From the NCBI GenBank assembly GCA_030428205.1, contig JAUIBK010000009.1, positions 1 through 64,000 on the forward strand: a stretch of DNA of 64,000 bases. Direction: 5' to 3'. Each line of letters opens with the position of its first letter. Position 1 is the stretch's first letter. Under the pieces are notes generated by a model. That model made no database searches. It was not told the origin of the DNA and saw only the letters and a list, made by a program, of their open reading frames with translations. Made by a program: the position numbers and the translations under genes. Of this stretch, positions 34,257-43,342 are shown piece after piece. The stretch is from a bacterium (GTDB lineage Bacteria > Bdellovibrionota_C > UBA2361 > RFPC01).

Positions 34257-37200
34257 TTAGGCCGCAGAAGCGAGCTGCTCTTGTGAATCAATATACTGCT
34301 CAGGCGCTTTATACGATAGTTTACGCTCCTCCTTAGGCTTGGTCATTTCTTGTAGCCTTTGAATAAGGGCTTCAGAGCGTTCTGAAGAAAGATATGGCGC
34401 CTCCGCGGTAGGATTGGCATTGTGCAGTTTTTGACGCGTGCGTTCCATTTCTATGAATTCATTGACGTGTGTCTCAAATACATCGTTACTTGGATCTAGG
34501 CCATACATCGCATTGTAGGCTTCAGGAATATCGGCAATTTGTGCTTCGGCAATGACTTCAAGATAGACAATCATATTATGGTATTCAGCATCATCAAAGT
34601 CAGCCTCGGGAGTTGTGATGAGAGCTTCAAACGCCTGTGCTCCGCGAATATTCATTCGATCAAAACCAAATGATTCTGCATATTGTGCACGTAGTTCTCG
34701 GTTGAGTTCTTGGTAGCTTTCAGTTGCATGAATTGCTTCTTTGAGATCTCCGCTATAAGCCGTTGTCATGATAAGTGCTTGATGCTCAACGGCAATTTCA
34801 TGGCTGCTAAGAATGGCTGCAAGAGGTGGATCTTCTCCGAACGCTTCTAATGTTTTTTTCTTATACGTCGTTGTGTCTGTAACGCCCTGTTGTTCACCTC
34901 TTGAAAGCACATGATAGACAAATGCAGCTTCTTGCTCTCTAAGTTCGCGTAGATCAATCTCATTTCCAGATGCATTGGAGAGATCTTTAGCTTTTGAGTA
35001 CATCACCAGTTTGAGCGTTTCTGCTGCAAGCAAAGGATCGTTTCCATCGAGGTGATCAATGGCAGCCATTACTTGTTTTCCTCTAATCCCCAACTCGCTA
35101 GAGCTGCCTTGGTAATCGAGTGAAAGTGCAAATTGTTTTTGAGCTTTAATGAGGTTGTGCTTGAGTGAGCCTGCTTCAGGAAAATAGTGTTCAAAGGAAG
35201 CTTCTATATATTTTGCCTCCTCGGGTGTCGTGAGCGCGAGAGTCTGAACAGTATCTCCGAGTGTCTCAATCCCCTCATCGATACCTTGCTTAATCTCGAC
35301 AGCTTTTGAGAAATAGAGGAGCTCTGGCGCGTTTGCTTGTAAGAAGGTGCGAAGCTCTGAGCCGTGTCGCTCTTGATAGATGTCTCGTATGAATTCTGCA
35401 GCCCGTTTTTGTTCTTCGAGCGAACGTTGAGTGCCTTCTGTGGTTGTAGTATATGCTGCCTCAAGAATTTCTCTTACTCGCTTTTTTTGTTCTTCAAGTG
35501 GGAGCCCTTGGTCGTTTGTTATTATGGCATGAAGTTCTTCTGTCCGTTGCCAACCATTGAGCCCTAAATCAGACGAGCTATGAAATTGTCTACTATCTGA
35601 AGTCTCAAGTGTGCGCTCAAGTGCCCGCATCCCTTCTTCGCCAAATTGATTTTTGAGCATCGTTTTATAGATACGGAGTTCTTCGTCACTTGCTCCTCTT
35701 AATTCTTCTAGAAGTGCGGAAGGATCTTCATTTAACTGCTCTGCGAAGACTCTCTTGAGGTCTTCAATAGGGCTTGGAAGAGCTTCAATTTTTTTGCGTA
35801 GTTCTTCTGCTTCGAGAGAATCCTCAGGGAGAACTCCGGTGCTCGCATTTGTGCTTACTATAAGGTCGGCTATATCGCTATTATAGATAATCTGTGGTGA
35901 GAGCTGATCGATGATGTTGTCTGAGCCGAACTGATACAGGCGTACGAGCCGAGTGTTATTTTCGTGATCGACTCCTTCGATAATTCCTTCGCCAAGATCG
36001 ATGTCACGCCCCATGAGTTTGTCGTATGCTTCTATTGTGGCTTTTGCCTGATCGCGAGTAAGAAGAGAAAGCTTGGCATGAAAGACTTTTTCTAGGCGTT
36101 GTTGTGCTGTAAGACCATCGTTCCCCTTCTCCTGTGAGTGTTGCTCTCCTTCTGCAGGCTTATAAAAAACTTGATGAGTTTTTGCTCGCATGAGGAGCTC
36201 TTGAGCGACAAGTTCTGGATTAAAGGCTTTTGTTGTTGCTTCTAAGACAAATGTGCCGACCTCTTTAGAATCATCGTACCTACGTCGTACAAGTGCTTCA
36301 TAATTCGCAGGAGAGCCTTCAGGAACAACGTATGTAACTTCTTTTATTTTGGGTTTTCCATCGACGAGAACGAGTTCGCCGTTCTCATCCTTCTCATGAA
36401 TTTCAACAGGTTCTGTTTTTAATTTTTCTTCAATTTCACTTAGAACCTTCTTCCTATCTTCGTCAGAAAGAGTCATTAAGAGTTCTTGGGATCTACTTAA
36501 AGAGAGTTCGTCTTGCTCAGCTCGTTTCGTTATCTCGTCTATCGTTTTCGGATCGGTTACGATGCCTTCGGTAGTAAGAGCTGCAATGACTTCCTCGGCC
36601 CGTTGAGCCACCTGCTCTTCGTTTGTTAGGCTTGTGTGCTCTTTGGGAAGAGCTTTGATTCCTTTTTTTTCGTCGATGAGCTTATCAAGGTTTTTAGAAT
36701 GAAAAGTTTCGTTGGTTCGCTTGATTAGGTCTTCTTCACCTACGAGCTTAGCAATTTGTGCAATCTGGTCGTTTGCAGGATTGTCTTTGTCTCGTCGAAG
36801 CCCAAGAAGGTTTCGTTCAAGTGCGCGATAGTCTTCTCTATTGAGCCTATGCATGCCGTCATTGGCGAGTCCGCCTGCAAACACACCCATATAAATAGGG
36901 GCTTGACCTTTTGCAAAGCTCCCCTTGAGTGGAATGCCATCATCGGTCACCTTGAGAGTCATTCGTGTACTTATGAACGCAAAGAGCCCTGCTACTCCCG
37001 CTGTTGTGAGATTGTGCCCAAGGCTGTTCCCGGGTTGAATTGCTTGAAGATTTTCGGCAATTAACTTTGCCGCAAGCTCCTGACGTGGTTTAGTAAAACC
37101 ATCGAAGAGTCCAGTTGCAAGTTTTGCTTCTGTTTCAACATCTTCTTTGCTGAGAGTGCCTGAGGCAAAGAGTTCTTTGAAGTCTCCTCTGTCGTAGAAG

Positions 37201-37949
37201 GCATCATTCGTAAGTTTTTGTTCAATGTATTCTCTAACCGAGTATGTTTCTGTTTCTCCGGATTTATTTGTATGCTTGAGCTCTTCTTCAAAAAGTTGTT
37301 TAAACGTAATTTCGGTCATGCGCGCCAAAGCTGGCGATGCTCCATTTAACTGTAGATACATCTCATCGATAGCAGTCGCACGAGTTTCGTAATCTGAAAT
37401 ATTTTCAATGCTATCGTGAATTTTTACAGAGCGAATAGTAGCTTCAAGCTGCATACGCTTGATCTCTTCAATCAGCTTTATGGTGTCAGCTTTTCCGTCT
37501 TGGATATCAGGTTCAACTTTTTTGAGCTCCTCGATGAGCATTACCATATCTTCGTCAGAGAGCTCGCCTTCGTAGCCTGCTTCAAGAAGGAGTTTTGAGA
37601 GCTCAGCATACTTGTCTTCCTGATCGAGAGAGGCCTCTATAACTTCTGAGCCACCATAAATTGTGTTTTGTGTGATTCGTGCGGTGTCCCATGGGCCACC
37701 TGCAGAGAGAAGAGATACGTCAGTTGAGCTAAACGCACTGGGCGCTTGTGCGCCAATACCAGAGGTGCGTTGGAGGGCAAATAATTCACTGTTTGCTGTT
37801 TGAGCAGCCTCATAGCTACCAGAGGAATCCTGCCCCCCGGCATAAATCATGTCTTCATAACCAGAGAGATGAGATTCTGCACTCTCGGCGTCAGCTATTT
37901 GGTGATCATCAGCAGGACGATTGTTGTGGTCGAAATCTTGTGGAGCCAT
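34257..37949 (-). CDS. Giant helical repeat protein, annexin-like segments suspected
   Basis: A 1230-residue, mostly helical, acidic protein with no signal peptide and at most one or two hydrophobic stretches (TTAGVAGLFAFISTRM near 310-330). Segments such as IEAYDKLMGRDIDLGEGI (about 640), plus ALIMTTAYSGDLKEAI and EAYNAMYGLDPSNDVFE near the C terminus, recall the annexin-repeat end ('IxxxYxxxYGxDLxxxI'). The classic calcium-binding GxGTD loops are not visible. The first 110 residues are disordered and rich in Ser, Gln and Asp. No family is firm. It is alone between trmB and a glycine-zipper lipoprotein gene. Confidence 0.6.
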   Translation of the reverse strand: MAPQDFDHNNRPADDHQIADAESAESHLSGYEDMIYAGGQDSSGSYEAAQTANSELFALQRTSGIGAQAPSAFSSTDVSLLSAGGPWDTARITQNTIYGGSEVIEASLDQEDKYAELSKLLLEAGYEGELSDEDMVMLIEELKKVEPDIQDGKADTIKLIEEIKRMQLEATIRSVKIHDSIENISDYETRATAIDEMYLQLNGASPALARMTEITFKQLFEEELKHTNKSGETETYSVREYIEQKLTNDAFYDRGDFKELFASGTLSKEDVETEAKLATGLFDGFTKPRQELAAKLIAENLQAIQPGNSLGHNLTTAGVAGLFAFISTRMTLKVTDDGIPLKGSFAKGQAPIYMGVFAGGLANDGMHRLNREDYRALERNLLGLRRDKDNPANDQIAQIAKLVGEEDLIKRTNETFHSKNLDKLIDEKKGIKALPKEHTSLTNEEQVAQRAEEVIAALTTEGIVTDPKTIDEITKRAEQDELSLSRSQELLMTLSDEDRKKVLSEIEEKLKTEPVEIHEKDENGELVLVDGKPKIKEVTYVVPEGSPANYEALVRRRYDDSKEVGTFVLEATTKAFNPELVAQELLMRAKTHQVFYKPAEGEQHSQEKGNDGLTAQQRLEKVFHAKLSLLTRDQAKATIEAYDKLMGRDIDLGEGIIEGVDHENNTRLVRLYQFGSDNIIDQLSPQIIYNSDIADLIVSTNASTGVLPEDSLEAEELRKKIEALPSPIEDLKRVFAEQLNEDPSALLEELRGASDEELRIYKTMLKNQFGEEGMRALERTLETSDSRQFHSSSDLGLNGWQRTEELHAIITNDQGLPLEEQKKRVREILEAAYTTTTEGTQRSLEEQKRAAEFIRDIYQERHGSELRTFLQANAPELLYFSKAVEIKQGIDEGIETLGDTVQTLALTTPEEAKYIEASFEHYFPEAGSLKHNLIKAQKQFALSLDYQGSSSELGIRGKQVMAAIDHLDGNDPLLAAETLKLVMYSKAKDLSNASGNEIDLRELREQEAAFVYHVLSRGEQQGVTDTTTYKKKTLEAFGEDPPLAAILSSHEIAVEHQALIMTTAYSGDLKEAIHATESYQELNRELRAQYAESFGFDRMNIRGAQAFEALITTPEADFDDAEYHNMIVYLEVIAEAQIADIPEAYNAMYGLDPSNDVFETHVNEFIEMERTRQKLHNANPTAEAPYLSSERSEALIQRLQEMTKPKEERKLSYKAPEQYIDSQEQLASAA

Positions 37950-37999
37950 CCGTAGGAGAAACCTTTAATAAAAATGAGCCAGCTTGTGAGTTGAGGCTT

Positions 38000-38052
38000 G
38001 TCCCCTCTCCGCAAAGAAGACAAATGTCATAACTCTCTATTGTTATGGGGAC
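38000..38052. other. Nested small inverted repeats in the divergent gap
   Basis: GTCCC (38000-38004) pairs with GGGAC (38048-38052), and CATAAC (38028-38033) pairs with GTTATG (38042-38047), in the ~280-nt gap between the giant helical gene and the glycine-zipper lipoprotein. It could be a regulatory stem or operator. Nothing else is recognised in the gap. Confidence 0.3.
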
Positions 38053-38230
38053 AGGGAGTCTCGCGTGCGGTAGATGGGAAGTGTGAATATTCTTTTTTAT
38101 TGCAGAAAAACAGTGGGTTAGAAGGGCGGCTGCAAGAAATTACCAGAATATTGCTTGAAACATGCGTATTTATGGTTTCTGTATGCATAACGTCAGTGTG
38201 GATTGCTCCACTTTTGATGAAGGTTTTTCT

Positions 38231-38671
38231 ATGTCCTACCTGAAAAGTATTCTCTTCTCGCTTTGTCTCTTCTCTTTTTGTTCGTGCACTCAGCTGCTGA
38301 GCGGGGTTGACCAAGCCCAGAATACAGCACTTGGTGCTGTTGGTGGCGCAGCGCTTGGTGCGGGCGTCAGTGCTGTTATTGGTGCGACCTCTTCAACGAT
38401 TGATACAGGAGCTACTATGCTGGTGGGAACAGTTGCTGGACTCGGTATCGGAGCAGCTGTTGGAGCGTACTACACAGAGATGGAAGAAGAATCTGAGCGT
38501 GAAGAAAATCAAGCGCTGATTGAAGCAAATCGCGCAGTCATTCTTGAGCAAGAAGAAGAAATTCAATCTCTTCGTCATTCAATTACTGAAGAAACGTATC
38601 AGCTTGAACCTGATACGGCGTTGTCTGAGGAGCTCTATATCGGCCCCACCTTGGGAAATCCATATCGATAA
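38231..38671 (+). CDS. Glycine-zipper lipoprotein
   Basis: A 146-residue protein with a lipoprotein signal (core SILFSLCLFSFCSC; lipobox FCSC). A Gly/Ala-rich stretch with GxxxG-like spacing follows (GAVGGAALGAGVSAVIGATS, then VGTVAGLGIGAAVG). The C-terminal half is a charged coiled coil. Glycine-zipper lipoproteins sit in the outer membrane, as in the OmpA-like/SlyB group. GAAGG lies before ATG 38231. A longer frame from 38162 is unlikely as it would put a signal peptide in the middle. Confidence 0.7.
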   Translation: MSYLKSILFSLCLFSFCSCTQLLSGVDQAQNTALGAVGGAALGAGVSAVIGATSSTIDTGATMLVGTVAGLGIGAAVGAYYTEMEEESEREENQALIEANRAVILEQEEEIQSLRHSITEETYQLEPDTALSEELYIGPTLGNPYR

Positions 38672-38697
38672 ATCTTCCCCACAACCCGTCTATATCT

Positions 38698-38783
38698 ACT
38701 CTTAATCTTGACCCTAATCTTGACCTTGACCTAAATACCAAGCCGGGCTCAGTTGTGCCTAGGTCAAGGTCAGGATTAAGAGT
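38698..38783. repeat. TTGACC-unit hairpin with unequal arms
   Basis: The left arm begins ACTCTTAATCTTGACCCTA at 38698 and continues with 6-nt TTGACC-type units. The right arm 38760-38783 (TAGGTCAAGGTCAGGATTAAGAGT reversed) pairs with it but lacks one 12-nt stretch (TTGACCCTAATC, two 6-nt units). It lies between the convergent glycine-zipper (+) and macro-domain (-) genes, and its last bases overlap the macro-domain stop. Confidence 0.85.
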
Positions 38784-39294
38784 CTCGCTGTGCAAAGTAG
38801 ATGTCTTTTGCTTTGGTATAGTCACTTTCTGAGAAGTACACGCAGGTCACTGCAATATCCTTAGCGAAGTCCGTACAACATTGATCTATGGTACGAAACG
38901 CAATCTCTGTTGCTCGTTCAAAGGGAAAGGCATATACCCCAGTACTAATCGCGGGAAAAGCAACACTGCTTATTCCAAGTTCTTGGCCAATTCGCATGCA
39001 TTTTCGGTAGCAACTTTCAAGTAGATCATCTTCGTTGTTGCCTCCCCCCTCCCAGACGGGGCCAACAGTATGGATGATCCATTTGCAGGCGAGATCGTAG
39101 CTTTGAGTGTGTTTTGCTTCTCCAGTACCACAACCTCCAAGACTTCGGCACTCTTTGAGTAACTGCGGGCCAGCTGCTCGGTGAATTGCCCCGTCAACTC
39201 CGCCGCCGCCAAGAAGGCTACGATTGGCTGCGTTGACAATGGCATCTCCTGGGAATGTTGTTATATCACCTTGGAGGAGTGAAATATGGGTCAT
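38776..39294 (-). CDS. Macro-domain ADP-ribose hydrolase (YmdB-like)
   Basis: A 172-residue macro-domain protein with DAIVNAANRSLLGGGGVDGAIHRAAG (ADP-ribose site), GEAKHTQSYDLACKWIIHTVGPVW and AFPAISTGVYAFPF. The family hydrolyses O-acetyl-ADP-ribose or mono-ADP-ribosyl groups and can affect RNase III. The C-terminal residues overlap a hairpin repeat. It is divergent from lptB. Confidence 0.88.
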   Translation of the reverse strand: MTHISLLQGDITTFPGDAIVNAANRSLLGGGGVDGAIHRAAGPQLLKECRSLGGCGTGEAKHTQSYDLACKWIIHTVGPVWEGGGNNEDDLLESCYRKCMRIGQELGISSVAFPAISTGVYAFPFERATEIAFRTIDQCCTDFAKDIAVTCVYFSESDYTKAKDIYFAQRDS

Positions 39295-39365
39295 AAGTCT
39301 TTTCTCGTGCTCTGGCTGCTTGAACGTTCATAGAGTATACTCCCTGCGAACTCAAGGTAATTTTT

Positions 39366-40097
39366 ATGAATACACATACTTTAGAAGCTCGCGACCTCGT
39401 TAAAACATACTCTGGCCGGCGGGTAGTAAATGAAGTTTCGCTTTCAGTACAAGCTGGAGAAATTGTCGGTTTGCTTGGTCCCAATGGAGCAGGGAAGACA
39501 ACGAGTTTTTATATGTGTGTTGGACTTGTCTCGCCCACCTCAGGCGCTGTCCTACTTGATGGAAAAGATATAACGCTTCAGCCTGTCTTTAAGCGGGCTC
39601 GGGAAGGGATTGGATACCTTCCGCAAGAACCCTCTGTTTTTCGTAAACTGACTGTGAGAGAAAACATTCTTGCGATTCTTGAGACAATGAATTTCCCTTC
39701 CAAGAAAGCTCAGGAACAGAGGCTCGACGAGCTGCTTGAAGAGCTTGGGATCACTGAGAGAGCGAATACGGTTGCAAGTGCGCTGTCAGGAGGAGAGCGA
39801 CGCAGGGTTGAAATTAGCCGTGCGCTAGCTCGTTCTCCATATTTCATATTACTTGACGAGCCTTTCGCAGGTGTTGATCCTATCGCTGTTCGCGATATTC
39901 AAGAGATCATAGCGAGTCTAAAAAACAAAGGAATAGGGGTTCTCATTACGGATCACAATGTTCGTGAAACTCTGGGAATCTGCGATCGCGGGTATATCCT
40001 TGTCGATGGAAAGGTGATGGAAGAAGGAGACCCTCAGCATATTGCCTCGAGTGAGAATGCTCGGCGGTACTATTTGGGCGAGGATTTTGCTCTTTAG
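39366..40097 (+). CDS. lptB: LPS export ABC transporter ATPase
   Basis: A 243-residue ATPase closely matching LptB: Walker A GPNGAGKTT, Q-loop GYLPQEPSVFRKL, signature LSGGERRRVEISRAL, Walker B FILLDEPFAGVDP and switch His in ITDHNV. It energises LPS transport with LptFGC, none of which is in this window. It precedes rpoN in the usual order. Start ATG 39366. Confidence 0.95.
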   Translation: MNTHTLEARDLVKTYSGRRVVNEVSLSVQAGEIVGLLGPNGAGKTTSFYMCVGLVSPTSGAVLLDGKDITLQPVFKRAREGIGYLPQEPSVFRKLTVRENILAILETMNFPSKKAQEQRLDELLEELGITERANTVASALSGGERRRVEISRALARSPYFILLDEPFAGVDPIAVRDIQEIIASLKNKGIGVLITDHNVRETLGICDRGYILVDGKVMEEGDPQHIASSENARRYYLGEDFAL

Positions 40098-40125
40098 CCT
40101 CACCGCTCTCTGTGCCTTATGATAA

Positions 40126-40183
40126 AGTCCCAGTCCAAATCCCGCTGTCCTAGTCCGGGGGATTTGGAGAATGGACTGGGAGT
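40126..40183. repeat. AGTCC-unit hairpin between lptB and rpoN
   Basis: AGTCCCAGTCCAAATCCC (40126-40143) partly pairs with a right arm ending in GGACTGGGAGT (40173-40183) and containing GGGGGATTTGG. The pairing has a 7-nt insertion (AGAAT-type) in the right arm. Units AGTCC and AATCC recur. The upstream gene is lptB and the next gene rpoN starts 225 nt later. Confidence 0.65.
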
Positions 40184-40332
40184 CTTCTTTGGGGGGATTT
40201 GCCTTCGATAGGGAAAACGGCGAGTAGCGTTTTGTTGGCTAACCTGCTTATATTTAACAGTTTTTTCTCTTGCGCATCTTTTTTGCATACTCCCTGCCCA
40301 AATAACATCCAAAGAAGTGTTAGTATAGAACT

Positions 40333-40358
40333 ATGCCATTGTTGGCATGGTGTTTGTA
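40333..40358 (+). promoter_or_regulatory. Inverted repeat and near-sigma-54 site before rpoN
   Basis: ATGCCA-N4-TGGCAT (40333-40348) is a perfect 6+6 inverted repeat 60 bases before the rpoN ATG. Overlapping it, TGGCATG-N4-TTGTA (40343-40358) fits the sigma-54 consensus except C/T changes, including the important GC (here GT). An autoregulated rpoN promoter is possible but unproven. Confidence 0.3.
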
Positions 40359-40408
40359 TGGGGCGCTGTTTTGGTCGCCTCAGGTTATTTTTCACAGTCG
40401 GTTTTTTT

Positions 40409-41878
40409 ATGGCTCTTGAAGCAAAGCTTGTTCAGAAACTGAGTCAATCCCTGTTGATGACCCCTCAACTTCAACAGGCGATTAAGCTTCTCCAATTAGG
40501 GCGGCTCGAATATATCGAAGCTATACAAAATGAGCTTCTTGAGAATCCTGTTCTGGAAGAGCTTCGAGAAGATGATAGCGAAAGTAAACCCGCCCCTGAT
40601 CAACAATCCTCATCGAGTGCTGACGAATCTCCAAAAGAAAAAAAGGAAGCTGCGGAACAAGATCCTGGACTTTCTAAAGATACCAATGATTCTCCTGTCG
40701 ATTGGGAGAGCTACCTCGAAAATTTCACAGACTATAGTGGTGCATCAACCCCCAAGGGTTTTGTTGATCATAGCGAACGCCCTTCATTGGAAGCTACGTT
40801 AACAAAAGAACAAACACTCCGTGAGTATCTTGTCTCTCAGCTTCGTATGTCTGATGTTGAGGAAGCTGACTATATTATTGCTATTACGGTTTTAGGAAAT
40901 TTAGATCGCAATGGTTATCTCTGTTGCGAATATCAGGAAATTGCTGATCAAACAGGCAAGCCTCTTGAAGATGTTGAGCGTGTTGTTTCTCTTATGCGTG
41001 AGCTCGATCCACCAGGAGTGTGTGCGCGAAATCTTGGAGAATGTCTCTTATTTCAGCTTGATCTCATGGGAAAAGCTGATGGGCTTGAGGCTCGCATTGT
41101 CTCTACGCATCTCGATAAGCTTGAAAAGCGCAAGTACGATGCTATTGCCAAAGAAGAAGATGTTGCCGTAGAGAAAGTCTACGAGGCAGTCAAAGCTATT
41201 CAGGCTCTTGAGCCTCGACCTGGTCGTCCATTTGCGGATGAGGATACCCGGTACGTTACTCCTGATATCTATGTATATAAAGATGGTGGCGAGTATATTA
41301 TTTCTCTTAATGAAGACGGCATGCCCAAGCTTCGTGTCAGCCCTTACTATCTTGATATTCTCAAAAATTCAGATGACGCCAACGGAGAAAACCGTGCGTA
41401 TCTTAATGAGCGACTGAAATCTGCCTCTTGGCTCATCAAAAGTATTCATCAACGTCAGCAGACTATTTATAAGGTTACCGAGAGTATCGTAAAGTACCAA
41501 CGCGATTTTCTTGATCACGGTATTGAAAAGCTACGACCTCTTGTACTTAAAGATGTTGCTGATGATATCGGTATGCACGAGTCCACGGTAAGTCGGGTGA
41601 CAACCAATAAGTATGTGCACACTCCGCAAGGTGTCTTTGAATTGAAGTTCTTCTTTAGCACGGCTATAAAGACGTCAGATGGAGACGTATCTTCTTCGAG
41701 TATCAAGGAGAAGATTAAGCACTTTATTGCTGAGGAAGACCCCAAGAAGCCGATTAGCGATCAAAAGATAGTCGATCTGCTTGCGGCAGATGATATTAAA
41801 ATTGCCCGTCGTACAGTTGCAAAGTATCGAGAAAGCCTCGGTATTCTCTCATCCTCGAAGCGCAAGAAACTATTCTAA
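40409..41878 (+). CDS. rpoN: RNA polymerase sigma-54 factor
   Basis: A 489-residue sigma-54. The N-terminal region I is LSQSLLMTPQLQQAIKLLQ; an acidic linker follows (residues ~60-110). The C-terminal RpoN box is ARRTVAKYRESL, and the HTH lies before it. ATG 40409 is the start that gives the typical N terminus (MALEAKL); the frame is open upstream but would add a nonsense leader. Directs transcription at -24/-12 promoters with AAA+ activators, none of which is visible here. Followed by hpf and rapZ. Confidence 0.95.
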   Translation: MALEAKLVQKLSQSLLMTPQLQQAIKLLQLGRLEYIEAIQNELLENPVLEELREDDSESKPAPDQQSSSSADESPKEKKEAAEQDPGLSKDTNDSPVDWESYLENFTDYSGASTPKGFVDHSERPSLEATLTKEQTLREYLVSQLRMSDVEEADYIIAITVLGNLDRNGYLCCEYQEIADQTGKPLEDVERVVSLMRELDPPGVCARNLGECLLFQLDLMGKADGLEARIVSTHLDKLEKRKYDAIAKEEDVAVEKVYEAVKAIQALEPRPGRPFADEDTRYVTPDIYVYKDGGEYIISLNEDGMPKLRVSPYYLDILKNSDDANGENRAYLNERLKSASWLIKSIHQRQQTIYKVTESIVKYQRDFLDHGIEKLRPLVLKDVADDIGMHESTVSRVTTNKYVHTPQGVFELKFFFSTAIKTSDGDVSSSSIKEKIKHFIAEEDPKKPISDQKIVDLLAADDIKIARRTVAKYRESLGILSSSKRKKLF

Positions 41879-41988
41879 GCTCGGCATAATAAAACAGCGT
41901 TTTCGCTCGGTTCACTGTGGAAATATTCGGCAATCCGGCTTATCTTTAGTGTTCGATCACCCTGCTTGAGAAAAGGAGAAGAGAAACA

Positions 41989-42300
41989 ATGGTCCAATCA
42001 CGAGTCGTTAACGTGAATATTACCTTCCGTAATACAGAATCAACTGAGCCAATCAAAAATTACGCTACCGAAAAAGTTACGAGCTGTCTCAAGAAGTATA
42101 TCCACCACGATACGGAAACTCACCTTGTATTGAGTGTAGAAAAAAACCGCCACATCGCGGAGATTAACTTTAATGTCGATGGTGCAGATTTTTCATGTAG
42201 TGAAGAAAGCGCCAATCTCTACGCCTCAATTGACGCACTTGTTGGTTCGCTCTCTAACCAGCTTCGTAAACATAAAGATAAGTTCACAAGTCACCATTGA
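41989..42300 (+). CDS. hpf: Ribosome hibernation promoting factor (short form)
   Basis: A 103-residue HPF/YfiA-type protein (MVQSRVVNVNITFRNTEST...), starting at ATG 41989 with AAGGAG ten bases upstream. Pattern: VNVNITFRN, YATEKVTSCLKKYI, AEINFNVDG, ALVGSLSNQLRKHKDK. It lacks the C-terminal dimerisation domain of long HPF. Follows rpoN as in many Gram-negatives, and the next gene starts on its stop (TTGA). Confidence 0.92.
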   Translation: MVQSRVVNVNITFRNTESTEPIKNYATEKVTSCLKKYIHHDTETHLVLSVEKNRHIAEINFNVDGADFSCSEESANLYASIDALVGSLSNQLRKHKDKFTSHH

Positions 42301-43196
42301 GCTCAGACCTGTCAGAGATAAAAACACTTGTTCTTGTTGTTGGCCTTTCTGGTGCTGGAAAGTCGACAGCAAGTCGTGCTTTGTCTGACTTCGGATTTCA
42401 TTCGATTGACAATTTGCCCATGGGGCTTTTTGATGAGTTTTTGAGCTTTGCGTCGAAATCTCCCAAAAATTTAGAGCATACATGTCTTTTGCTTGACATA
42501 GGTTCGCAAGACGAAGCCAGCGATTTTCTCAGTCGTATCGAGCAGCTTTCGTCTGAAAATACAGATGTTCGCGTGATTTTCCTCGACTCTGATACGGATG
42601 CTATCGTGCGTCGGTATTCAGAAACAAGACGCCCACACCCGACATTTGAGAGTGGCACGGATTCTACTTTGGCTGCGACTATTCAACGAGAGAGGAGTCG
42701 TCTGCAACCTATCAAAGAGAAGGCTCATCTTGTGATCGATACGAGCCGCACAACAGTGCATGATCTCAAACGTGTGTTGCGCGAGGCGATCGATACCTTT
42801 CAAGTCCAAACAACTCATCAGCTGCGAGTGAACTTCCTCTCGTTTGGCTTTAAATACGGAGCTCCTCGAGATTGTGACCTCCTGGTTGATGTTCGGTTTC
42901 TCTCAAATCCTTACTTTGTCGAGGAACTTCGACCGCTCACTGGGATGGACGCTTCTGTATCGAACTATGTACTTTCGAGTGAAGTTGCCCAGCAATTCCT
43001 TGAATATTACTGTGAGCTTTTACATTTTCTTCTCCCACAGTATGCATATGAAGGGAAATCATATTTAAATATTGGTATTGGATGTACGGGGGGGAAACAC
43101 CGCTCTGTTGCTCTTGCGGTAGAATTATCTTCTCGGATGGAGTCTATTCACGAAAATTTTCTATTTAGCACTACGCACAGAGACGCTTATCGGTAG
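42297..43196 (+). CDS. rapZ: RNase adapter / nucleotide-binding protein RapZ
   Basis: A 299-residue P-loop protein with GLSGAGKST (Walker A) and LVDVRFLSNPYFVEELRPLTG, SFGFKYGAPRD, and GCTGGKHRSVALA, the YvcJ/RapZ signature. In enterobacteria it steers RNase E to GlmZ and senses GlcN6P. Start is TTG at 42297, overlapping the hpf stop. The usual ptsN and hprK between rpoN and rapZ are missing here. Confidence 0.92.
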   Translation: MSSDLSEIKTLVLVVGLSGAGKSTASRALSDFGFHSIDNLPMGLFDEFLSFASKSPKNLEHTCLLLDIGSQDEASDFLSRIEQLSSENTDVRVIFLDSDTDAIVRRYSETRRPHPTFESGTDSTLAATIQRERSRLQPIKEKAHLVIDTSRTTVHDLKRVLREAIDTFQVQTTHQLRVNFLSFGFKYGAPRDCDLLVDVRFLSNPYFVEELRPLTGMDASVSNYVLSSEVAQQFLEYYCELLHFLLPQYAYEGKSYLNIGIGCTGGKHRSVALAVELSSRMESIHENFLFSTTHRDAYR

Positions 43197-43342
43197 GAGC
43201 ACCGCCTGAGGAACATTTACTTGACCTTCAGTAAGAATCCCTGTAATACATGGAAAATTTCGCCTTTTCTTGTTGTGCTTCAATTTGCCAACATTAAGTG
43301 GAAGATTCACCCATTCTTTTCTTTACTTAAGGGACAATCGCC

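Noticed and set aside
43197-43342. Possible SAM riboswitch upstream of metK
   Set aside because: I could not find the core stems or conserved loops of the known SAM classes, only one short stem.
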